Assembly: GCA_907164885.2 (NCBI GenBank)
Contig: OU015491.1
Location: forward strand, 117,573,431 to 117,637,430
From: Dolomedes plantarius
Lineage: Eukaryota > Arthropoda > Arachnida > Araneae > Dolomedidae
Direction: 5' to 3'
DNA length: 64,000 bases
Of this stretch, positions 34,391-46,200 are shown piece after piece (the stretch's first letter is position 1; each line of letters begins with the position of its first letter). The notes beneath the pieces are model-generated. The model searched no databases. It saw nothing but the letters and a program-made list of their open reading frames with translations, and was not told the origin of the DNA. The translations under genes and the position numbers were made by a program.

Positions 34391-35157
34391 CCCTTCCCGT
34401 GTGTCTACACCAGGCCAGTGAGTTTGCTCAACAGCCAGTGCTCACTCATTTGTATAAATCATATTGCAATTATTAAATACAATTATACACTAAGTATAAT
34501 TATACAATTAAATACATTTTATTATTATTATTAAATAACAATACTTATAATTATTATCATTAAGAAATGCGATAGAAAGATACTTTCGGTTTGGTTGGCT
34601 AAAGTGGCAACTCTTAGGTACCTTCATAGATTCCTTATGCCAATTGCCGGACATCGGGAAATCGCCAATTTCAAGAGGTGTACTTGACCGAATTTAAAAA
34701 TTTTCGTACTCAGTGGACGCAGAATTTGATGCTCTACAACTTTCATTCTATCAGTTTTCTCTTAGAGTACTCATTTCTAAGCTGCAGACTCATATATAGT
34801 ACTGTCTCAGTTTTTGACAAAGATGAAAAAAATCGTTTTTTGACAGTACCACTTGACCGAATTATTAAGTTGTGGTACTCATTCGACGCAGAATTTAATG
34901 CTCTTGTTGCAATTTGTTAAACTGTAACTTTTTCGCTAGGATATACCGTTTAGGAGTTACAGGCGAAAAACCAAAAAAGTCCTAAAATTTCGAGTTTTTC
35001 GGCTGCCAAAAGTTCTCCGAGGTCGCCCGTGTTATCATTTTTGTTTTTTACATGTTTGTACCCATTTATACAAGTTAAAAACAATAAAAGCTTCTACACC
35101 ACCTTTTGCAACCCCCCCCCCCCCCCGTTTCAATCCTCTACTGACTGGCATAAAATG

Positions 35158-35315
35158 AGGATATTAATGTTGTTTTTGTTTCTAAGGCCCCATGGACGGA
35201 AGTTCCATACCAAGTCCATATAGGCTTTTCTGGCTGAGGAATGCGGTTCCGGTTTACATTAGCACCACAAGAGTCTGAGTCCGTTTTAGCTGGGTGCCAC
35301 CTCTGTGACGTAATG
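35158..35315 (-). repeat. SINE family 1, reversed, truncated
   Basis: Starts with the reversed tail (gttgtttttgtttctaaggc), then the 'gctgaggaatgcggttcc' and 'agcaccacaagagtctgagt' blocks shared with the copy at 16504. It directly abuts the right end of element B. The head is missing. Confidence 0.7.
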
Positions 35316-36010
35316 CTCCCCCACGCGTTGCGAACGCTGCATCGTTCGAAAGAATTTGTGTTGACGTCGGAGATGCTTATTTGATTTTGACTAGATAAGA
35401 TGTATTTTTTGAATTGACCTCCACGAGACAGCAACCTTAAAACCAGTACTAGGTCTTTTCTAACAGAAGGTAGACTATAATCACTTTTGTTTTGCTCATA
35501 CATTTTTTTAAACCAAATTTTACTTTATTTAGGGGGAACTTAATCAAAAAGTTAAGTTTTGAGTTACTCCAAATTTTAAACCTCTCTATCATTTCTAGTG
35601 AGTTTTTTAAAATGTATTTCACAATTATAGATGTTTTACTAGAAGTACACTAACCCTGGATATTCAATTTAGACCCTCATTTAAAAAACCTGTCTGAAGA
35701 TCAAAGATTTGTGGGAAAAAAATTCCAATCCTGTAGATTATTGAAGACTAACATGAGTAAACAATGTACAAGAAATTACCTCTTTGCAAATTATTAAAAA
35801 GAAAAATATCAGAGAGTATGAAGAGTTTTATTTACAGCAGTATACATAACAAGACAAACAATGCATCACTGATCCTCAAACAATTCTAAAATCATAATTT
35901 TTGCTAAAAATCTACATAGCCAAATGTTACTCAGCATCCATAACAAATGAAGTACCAATATAAAAATAGAATTGACAGTAAAATCATAAAAGACTACATA
36001 GGATTCAAAC
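35316..36010. other. 3' flank of CNOT9, no other feature
   Basis: AT-rich. Several tttatt (AATAAA on the minus strand) hexamers, including 36011-36016 and one near 35829, could serve as CNOT9 poly(A) signals. Confidence 0.4.
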
Positions 36011-36018
36011 TTTATTAA

Positions 36019-36187
36019 TTATGGTGGCATCGAATACGTTAGGCGTTCATCTGACACAGGAGCTGTCTCCAAATTTTTAAGTAATTGACTCAGCCAGTGC
36101 TTTGTTGACTTATCTTCTTTCAGACAATTAGCAAATGTATTATCTTTTAGTTGATCTGGGAGACACTGACGCAAAGCTTCTCTAGCC
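36019..36187 (-). CDS. CNOT9: CNOT9 exon 9, terminal
   Basis: 169 bp including TAA at 36019-36021; acceptor TTTAG|G completes Arg. Encodes [20 protein letters not shown] to the stop. AATAAA on the minus strand at 36011-36016 follows almost at once. Confidence 0.97.
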
Positions 36188-39100
36188 CTAAATGTTTTAG
36201 TAAAAGCAAACAGTATTATTGATACAATAAAGTTGTACAATAAGAAATTAATTCTAGTTATACAATAAAAATTTAAATAATTTTTTACACCAATTTCAGA
36301 GTGTGCAAAGAAAGAAAAAAATCCTGAAGTTTCTTTTTTGGGTGATTAATGTCATATTCTCTGATACAGCATAATCAAAAATAAGAATTCTTGAAGGTTT
36401 TTTAAGGACTTGAAAAATAAATGAAACTTTTTTTTCTTTCAAAGTCTAGAAATCTAAATAATTATGAATATTAAAATCAAAACTCCTCCAGAAACATCAT
36501 TAAAAATTTAATAGTAATCATCATGTTTATAAAATTGTAATTTATTCAATTTCTCTTGCATTTAATATGAAAAATTATATATAGATTTATATATATATAT
36601 ATATATATAAAATACATGCAGGTTCAAACAACGTACTATATTAAAGAATCTTTCTATGATAAATTCCCTGAGCATGATTTTACTAGTAAGTAAAAACTTC
36701 AATTCTATCTCTGGATTGCTTCCTTTCTTTGTGCAAACCATTTAAATTTTATTAAAACTTTTGAAAATAAAAAAAACAAAACAATGGGGAATGAAAAATT
36801 TAAATTTTTGCAAGGCCTGTCCATGACTGAATCAACGCATTTTTGTTTTTTCAGATGTAAAATTCTAATTACACTTTGGAATGATGTGTAATTAGATCTA
36901 GTATAATTAGATTAGAATTAGATTAGTACTTTTAGGGCTATTTGGATAAAATTGGATTGAAACTTCAAGATGGGTTTCATTTTGAAATTTGAAAATCTAA
37001 ATTTAAATTTAAAAATGTATACTGCAAGGCTCACCATGTTCTTTTTTTACATTTTGAAAATAGCAACTGACAATAGAGAGAGGGGGTAGAGGGAGGGAAC
37101 AGAGAGAGAAATACATAGATTTCATACATGGAAAATTCATAGATTTTTCATACACTGGTACAACCTTTTAAATTTGCTTACCTTCCTAATGCATACTGTA
37201 GCAATAGCTAAAAAGTTCTCACCCAAAAGAAAATTTAATGTAATTTATAAAATCATAGCAATGCCCATGCAAAAAAATCCTTAAATCTAAATTCTGGTAG
37301 AATTTTTTTTCATAGCTCTAGCTTTAATTGATGACCAGAACATACATTAGAGTCTATGTATGAGATTCATTTTAAAATAATCCAGTTACATGATACAGTG
37401 TGATATTTCCTAGACCATTCAAATGTGATGAGAGTGAGTAATTCATAATAATAACAAAGTAATTGTAATGTAATATGCAAACGCTTTCTTACCGAGGATT
37501 ATCCGAGAGACGCAGATAGCAACGAATAACATGTTTTAACAAGCGAGCAGATTGTTCCTTGGCCAAAGACAGCACCATTTTACCCTGGTAAAACAATAAA
37601 CAAATTAAAATATTTTTTGAAAATATGACAATTCTGAACAGTAATTAGAACAGCTTCCCAACTGCCCCGATTGTTCGCCAAGCCAATTTTTTCGCACCAA
37701 CCTTGGTGCCATTGTTGTTTACCCCAGACCTCTGCACGGCAAGTTACTAGGACTGGTTCTTAAACCCCGCCCCTTTAAGCTACTTGTCCGATAACAAAGC
37801 TTATTTATTAAACTTTTTCAATAAAATAAGAGTATAAAGAAATTTATTGATAAATAAAACTTACTTGAAAATATCCGGTGATGATTTTTTAAAACAATAT
37901 CGAAGTTTATTATTTTTTAAAAAAAATGCTGTTCTTCATGGAAAAAAAGAATGCCTACCGCTGATTTTGCAATCCGATTTGTACAGTCTAACTAATGCAG
38001 CCTGATATTTAGAAACAATACTGCTAATAGGCAACATAACTATTAAGTGTAATTAAATAAAGTTTAAAAAAATTAAGAATTTTTTACAAAGAAAAACTAA
38101 TTTTCTAAAATATTCAATTGATAAACTTAATCACTACAAATGAAGTAAAAATAAATTTTAATTTACCGATCTAATTCAATCTATTTTAATTTAATATAAA
38201 TATATTATATATTAATATATTATGCTATATATATGTATAAATATGCTATCTATAAATATATTCAACAAAAATAAAATATATAAACTAAAGAAAATCAGAT
38301 TAAAAAAATCATACAAATTACTCATTGCAAAATATTTTTGCAATCTATTTCAATTTAATGTAAATATAATATATATTAATAAAGTAAGCTATTTATATAT
38401 GTATAAATATGCTATGTATAAATATATTCAGCCTAAATAAAATATAAAAGCTATAAAAATGAGATTAGAAAATCGTATAGTTACCAATCCCGTGTTAGAT
38501 ACAGAGAATCCAATTGCGGTCAAGAAGCAAATACAGTAGAAAAAATAATAATCTGTGCACTGAATTTTGACCTTCTGAACTGGCTAGCTTACTACCACAA
38601 CAATCCTTGTGATGTAGCTCATCGAGGCGGATTTTCTAAGCCGAGAGAACGAGCCGCGCCACAAGGATTGGTGCGAAATCATCTTGGCGAGCAACAGGGG
38701 CAATAAGGAATCTTAGCCCAGTAATTTTATTTGCATGAAAAATAAAATGTTGACATAAAAAGCAAATTGAAAATTTTCTGCTTTAGATCTTTCATTAATA
38801 ATTTAGGGCTTACAGAATCTGAACAATGACAGTGGTGTTTACAATTTAAGAGCTCATTGCACAGCTAAAATAATGCTGAAAATTGCTATTTCTGAGAGGG
38901 TAACATTATATTATTGCTACAAACAATATAAGAAAAGCATTTTAACAGAAAAAATATAAAATTTAAATTACACAAAAAAAATACGAGAGAGAAATATGTA
39001 TTATATGTTTACACTGGTGATTTACAGCAAGATACCATGATTCAACTAAATGTATTACTTCTTAACAATAAAAGTACAACTAGCCCCCCCCCCCCCTTAT

Positions 39101-40160
39101 TTTCGTGGGGTTTGTGTACTATTTTACATTTTTCCTAATTTTGCTTCAGGGATAGGAGTGGAAATACTTTGCCATACTGTCACATACATAGAATACTACC
39201 ATGGACTCTCTCATCACCACTCAAGAAACACAAATATGTGAGAGACAGAGCAAACACAATTGCCAGATGTGCTACATTCATTTATTAGTGATTATGAAAT
39301 CTATATTTCAGTACAATGAATAAAATGAAACTACAGACAAAAACAAGAATAGGGAAAGAGAATGTATCTTACCAAAATCATAGCAACATGAGAAAATCTT
39401 TCATAGGTTTGACAAATATAATTTAAGCCTGTTTCATCCAGCAAAATTTTCTGCAAAATGAATGTGGCAACCTATAAAGAAATATAAATTTTTTAATATT
39501 TCCAATAGATTGACAAACTACTATAATAATGCAACTAAATTTGACATCAATTCCTATCAACAATATTTCAAGCAAATTTGTTGAACACAAACACACAATG
39601 ATCAAGTTTTTCCAGTAATCAAACTTTTTATTAGTATATAAGCATTTTCTCCAGTGATAACACTTTAAAATAATGACATAGCTTTTTTCTACCTTTGACT
39701 CTAATATCATGAAATCAAGGATTATATTTCAAGTCAAGATTTTCCATCTTAGCATCAATAATTTTGTTGCACGTACTTGATAAACTTCTAAGGAATGTAA
39801 AAGTACCATTTAAAAATAGACAGCTTTTTTTATTAATCAGATTAAACCATTTTAGATTACTACTTTATGCATATAGCTTGAGAAGAAAAAAAAAATCCTG
39901 ACACTAACTATTGAGTTTTTAAAGCTTGCAGCTAAAATACAGAAGGCTTGAATTTTGTCACTATAGGGAAAATATGTTACAATTCAAACACAGGCAACAT
40001 TTTGCTCACAGGCGGCCTTGAGCAATATACGCTCAAATATATACATATCATCAATACATACTGTCTTTGAGAGTTCACTTCCAGTTTCCATAATTCGAAG
40101 ACATAATGGAATTATTTCAGTCGATAGCAAAAAATTTATCACTTCTTGCTCATCAGTCTG

Positions 40161-40208
<48 letters not shown>

Positions 40209-43200
40209 CAAAATAAAACATGTGATTAGAAATATATTTGATTTTGAGGAAAGATAACTAAAAATATATTACCTTAACTAGGGCACCAATTACCCCAAGG
40301 CTAGTGAGTCTCAGATATTCAAATGGCCTTGTTTTGCTTACAGTGTGAAGAAATGGGTACAAATATAATGGTGTATTTGCTGAAAGACACAAAAGATCAA
40401 AGAATTATACCTTAGATTTCTTAAAGACTTTTTCGTTAACCCTTCAGCGGGTGCGCCAATTTTTGGAACACCAGCAGGCATGCGTGCCACAAAGTGCAAC
40501 GTCTCTTTCAACCTTGATTATTCCTCTTGTAATAAACTTTTTTTTTTCAAATTGAAAATAACAATTCTGTATTTTATGACAAGATATAAAATGTTGATAA
40601 TATTGAGATATATTTAAAATTAAAGGTCAAAGAATGCAGATACAATTGCCTTATTTCAAAACTGTCTGGTTTAATGCATCTAAGACAACTTGCGAATCAA
40701 TTCCTATTACGTCCAAAAACCTAAAAAACAATGAGATTGTCCATTTTCATGATATGCAAGATACTGTGCAATAGCTGCAAATTTCATCGACTACATCAAC
40801 TCCTGCTTTTGTCGTATTCTAAGCCAGTATAATTGTTGGTTTACCACAGTAAAATCATGACTAACAATGAATGGAAAGGAATACAAGGGTCAGAAAATCA
40901 GACCTGCATTAGAAAGGGTACAGATATAAATAGAAACTGCTTAGAACATTCAAACCTTACATGTAAAAACAAATCATTCAAAATTACAAAAATGTTGCAC
41001 TCTGTACACGGGCGTGCCTGCTGAAGGGTTAATGAACTAATTCAGTACTTTCAGAAAAGCAATAAATAAGTGTTTGTACTCTTAACAAACATAAAGTCTC
41101 TTAATAATATTGTTGATTCACTTGATAGAACAAAAAAGTATATTTTACATTGTAGATACAAGCCTTTATTACTGCAAGCTGAGTCACAAGTAAAATAATT
41201 TATTAAACAGCTGAAGTTGAAGACATGTCCCTCACTGTTATCATAACTGCTGCATCAAGGAAGCTCTAGTTATAAAAATATACTAAGTTTAACATGTTTT
41301 CCAGAATGAAATTTTTATACTTAGTATATTTAAAATCTGAAAGTGCATAACATGCAACAACAGATATGTATTTGAACACATTCACATAACAGTCAAGGAC
41401 TATGAATTACTCTGTTACAGATTTTTTTTTTAAATGTATATCACAGCGAATGAACAATAGCTGCAGCAATTAATTGTGTGCAAGTGTTTGCAATGAGTGG
41501 AAAACTAAAGCATTAAAATGTTTATTAATTAAAGTTTGTAAATTATTGCATAAAATTACGAACTACAACAATAAAAGACAAGTCTAAAAAAGGAGACATG
41601 CCTGAGAAAACAAACAGTAACTAACAATGTATTTCTACATCCACATAACAATTTGTCAGCTATTTTGGGGAATGATTAAACATAAGACTTCACAGCAGGA
41701 ATATTTAAAACACTTTTAAAAATAGAGGTCAGGTTGGGGGTAAAATAAGTGCTTGAGATATAGTGTATTTTTCTTAAATATTAATAGCTTTTAGAACTTT
41801 ATGTGATTGTTTGATATTTAAGATTTATCCTCTGATTTTATTTTTGTCTCTATAGAATGTTTTATATCAGTAGAAACAATTAAATCTCTTAAACACAGTT
41901 TCATGCAAAATGTTCTGATAATTTTTTTTCTCTTCTTTTAGCTTTTTTTTAATATAAAATTATATATATCTTTTAAATAACAGTATTTATCAACTATTGC
42001 TACTACTTCTCCAAACTGTATATAAGGAGTTTTACTTTTTTTTTTAAATCTTCTCAAATTTCATAAATGGGGAAAAATGGATCTAGTGATTTGCTTAACA
42101 CATATAGCTTTTTCAGCAAATATGAAAAAAATTATCTGAATAAAATCTTTCATTGTACTAAAATGTTTATAGAACAAAAAATTTTAGCATAGTATAGCTG
42201 AAAAAATAAAGTTATGAAAATATATTTTCAAGACAGAATATATGCATACTAATAACATTGTAATTTCCCTAGTGCCTATTGAAGAAGAGTTTTCATTCTT
42301 AAAACAATCATTGTTATTTCTAATAATGATATGAAAGCTACAATTTGTCATATCTTTTAAGCCTTCAACTGTAACAACGATGTGCATAAAATATTTTGAA
42401 CATAAACGTGAGTGAGTGAATTTCTCACATGAGAAGTCATTATATCCACATTCCCAGGAGTGTTCATTTATCATTGATTTGGATGACTCTTGATTTCTGA
42501 CATATCTAGAATGCTCCTTTAAGCATATATATTTGGCACATTTGGTTTGACCAATATAGGAGAAATTACAATTGCTGCACGGTAGGCTATATATACTCCA
42601 CTTACGAAATTTGGGTATTGAGTTTTTCATTGTGAGGAAATTAAATTTATTTACAAGTTTAAACAAAATGTTAAAGTTGAAATGAGACAGGATTTTTCTT
42701 AATTTAAAACATATGATGGGTAACTAATCTATCAAAACTCTGAGACTTTTTAAGGGAGGGGGGGGAGCAGACTCTGCAGTGAAAAAACCCAATTTTTTAC
42801 AGCTTTATAAACAATCAAAAAGCCAAAGCCTCTGCTGATTGCTAAAGGTTTTAGAAAGTTAATTTCAAAATAAAACCTAAAAAAATTTAAATGGTACACT
42901 GAACACAATGCCAAGTTTCACATAATAGTTCACATGTAAATTTATTACAAAAATTTTTATTAGTTCATTTATTTTACAGTCTTTGTTTTTCGTGTATTAC
43001 ATTTGTATTCAACCCCACATAGTATTGATTTTCCCCTGTGTGGGGTAAAATGGGTGTAGGAAATATAGGGATATGTCCTACACAGATTTCATATATGACA
43101 GTATGAAATATTTTCTTACTGTCATATATATATATATATTGATAATTTAAATTTATGTCTTTTTATATTCAGAATGTACAGTGTGAAAAAAAAACCCCAA

Positions 43201-46200
43201 AAGTATTTGAATATTGAAGCATTTTAAAACATTTTATCAAGATATCTAAAAACAGTTAATTTTATACCAATTTTACCCTGCCTAACCCAACTGACATTGT
43301 TTTAAAAGTAGAACTTATTCAATTTATTTTGAAAAAGGAAAATATTAATATTATAAACCATACTAAATTTTCTCAAATTATCAAACAATGACCCAGAAAT
43401 TAGAGTATGAGACACCAAATATTTAATGTAAGATATCCCTAAGACACAAACATTTATTAAGTCAGAGCAGTTCTTTAGTATTCATTAATAACTATACATA
43501 ATATATATGACTCGATCATTATGTAACACATTCTAATTTTATTTCTCAAGCATTATTAGATAATTATATATGGCAATTGCAATTTTTTACATATTAGAAG
43601 GGAGTGGTATACAATGATTTTTGGTTTAGTAAAGTATCATGATAAATATTCCAGCAACAAGTGAACTTGAGCCATGAGATACACATGAATCTCATCAACA
43701 TAACCTCTTCAGCATCATAACTGATAAATATTCTGACAAAAACAATTGCACATGACTATTTATTTTATTTTCATAATAGTTTATATAAATAATGAAAAAA
43801 GATTTATTTTCACTTTTTCTTTGGTGAGCTCCATTCCTGTAAGAACGTTGTTATCATTGATTTTTTGTAGTCTCAGTGCATTTAATTTACAGTAAATTGG
43901 CAGAGGGTCAACTTTCATTTACTATTTTAACTACAAAAAATAAATTACCTTGCAAAAATGCTGATCGAGTCTCAGGATGTGATGCTACACACTGCAGAAG
44001 AGCAAGGGCATTGCAGACTCTATTTGATTGGTGAGCCTAATAAATTTTAAAATATAACATGGTTCAGAAATTTTATACAACTATTTAGAACTTAAAAGAG
44101 TATGTTGCATTTCAGAAAACACTGATAGCAAAGCAAAAAATAAAAATAAATAAAAAGACAAAAGAATTAAATTACACATTATAAAACATAACTCCATGTA
44201 TATTTTACACTAGCTTTATATACCCGGCGTTGCACGGGTGTACCCTTAATAAAGCTTACTTGTATGATATGTATATTTGTATTTTATGCCAATCGATACC
44301 CCTCTCCACTGGTCAGCATTCCATCAGCATATTATAATACCCCCCCCCCCATGCTGATGTCAGCATTAAAATGTTTCTTTCAGTTTTGATATCCCACTGG
44401 ATCCCGGACCTTTGAGAAGTTTGAGGGCTTCCCCGTAAACCCTTGTGAAAATTACCAGTTTCATAAACAAAGAATTACCTGGCGTTGCCCAGGATAATAA
44501 AAATGAATGGAGTTAACATGAGCTCTAGATGTATACGTACTAACAACCGAAATATATACAATTCACACACACACACACACCCTTTAATTAAGGTTGATCT
44601 CTCTCTTTTCCCCTACCACCAATTTGGTGTTCAAAATAGTGATATATAGGAAATATAAATTATTGGATTGTTTCTAGTAATTTTTACAAAATCTAAAACG
44701 AATGTCGAAAAATCGTGACATTGATCGTGTTTGTTACATTTAATCGTATTTCTTACATTTTAAATCAAGAATCTTATGGATATCTGTTTCCTTCTTTGAG
44801 ATATGACGAAATATGTAAAAAACACGTAAAAACATGTTTAGCCCCCTAACCCCCTTGGGGGCAAAATTTTGAAAATTCCTGAATTGATTTTTAGGTATTC
44901 ATGTTCCTTACATTTTAAAGAAAGAATCTTATGGATATCTGTTTCTTTCTTTGAGATATGAGAAAATATGTGAAAAACACGTTTTGCCCCCTTGCCCCCT
45001 ATGGGGGCCAAATTTTGAAAAATCCTTAAATTGGTTTTTAGGTATTCATGTTCCTTACATTTTAAAGCAAGAATCTTATGGATATTAGTTTCCTACTTTC
45101 AAATATGAAGGTATATGTGAAAAACACGTTTAGCCCCCCCCCGTCCCCTCCCCCTTGGGAGAGTATTTTGAAAAATCCTGAAATCTATTTTAGATAATCA
45201 AGTTCCTTACATTTTAAAGCAAGAATCTTATGGATATCTGTTTTATTTCTTTGAGATATGAGGGAATATGGGAAAAACATGTTTTGCCCCCTCCCAACCC
45301 CATGAGGGCCAAATTTTGAAAAATTCTGAAATTGATTTTTAGGCATTCGTATTGCTTTCATTTCAAAGCAAGAATCTTATGGATATCTGTTTTCTTCTTC
45401 GAGATATGAAGGAATATGTGATAAAACACGTAGAAACACGTTTAGCCCCCTCCCCCCCTTGGGGGCCAAATTTTGAAAAATCTTGAAATATGTTTTTAGG
45501 TATTCACGTTCCCTACATTTTAAAGCAAGAATCTTATGGATATCAGTTTCCTTCTTTGAGATATGAAGGAATATGTAAAAAACACGTTTTGCCCCCCCTC
45601 CCCCCTTGGGGGGCAAATTTTGAAAAATCGCTTCTTAAATGAAGCCTTCAGCACAAAAGTAATAAGCTCCTAAAATTTGATATCTGTATCTCTAATAGTT
45701 TTTGCTGGGCGTGGATTCCTTTATATATATAGATAAAACATGTTTAGCCCCCCTCCCCCCCCACTTGGAGGCCGAATTTTGAAAAATCCTGAAATTGGTT
45801 TTTACATTTTAAAGCAAGAATCTTATGGATATCAATTTTCTTCTTTGAGATATGAAGGAATATGTAAAAAACACGTTTTGCCCCCCTCCCCCCCTTGGGG
45901 GGCGAATTTTGAAAAATCGCTTCTTAAATGATGCCTTCAGCACAAAAGTAATAAGCTTCTAAAATTTGATATCTGTATCTCCAATAGTTTTTGCTGGGTG
46001 TTGATACGTGAATAAGTCAGGACTTCTTCCTTTATATATATACACTAGCTGAAAACCCACGCTTCGCTACGGAGTACATTCAAATTAAATACAACGGTCA
46101 ACGTATGCAATTTATGCCAAAAAATAAATATATATATTTATAATAAATGCGATGATCAATGTATACAATTGATGTAAAATATATATCTATCTATATATAT

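Larger units (their letters stand above)
29754..35152 (-). mobile_element. long-TIR DNA transposon, Academ-like (element B)
   Basis: Termini TAGGCCAGTCAG and TATGCCAGTCAG (reverse-complemented right end), flanked by AAA on both sides. The inverted arms are about 530 bp: left 29754-30107 plus 31327-31505, right 34610-35152. Each arm holds two copies of an ATTCTGC-containing motif. Between the arms lies a decayed gene on the minus strand (31965-34390). The left arm is interrupted by an intact Tc1/mariner element (1,217 bp); without it the element is about 4.18 kb. A SINE has also inserted. Confidence 0.75.

Noticed and set aside
44768..45990. CRISPR-like array because of regular spacing
   Set aside because: Unit length is about 150 bp and the whole unit is repeated with no unique spacers; it is a tandem satellite in a eukaryotic intron.
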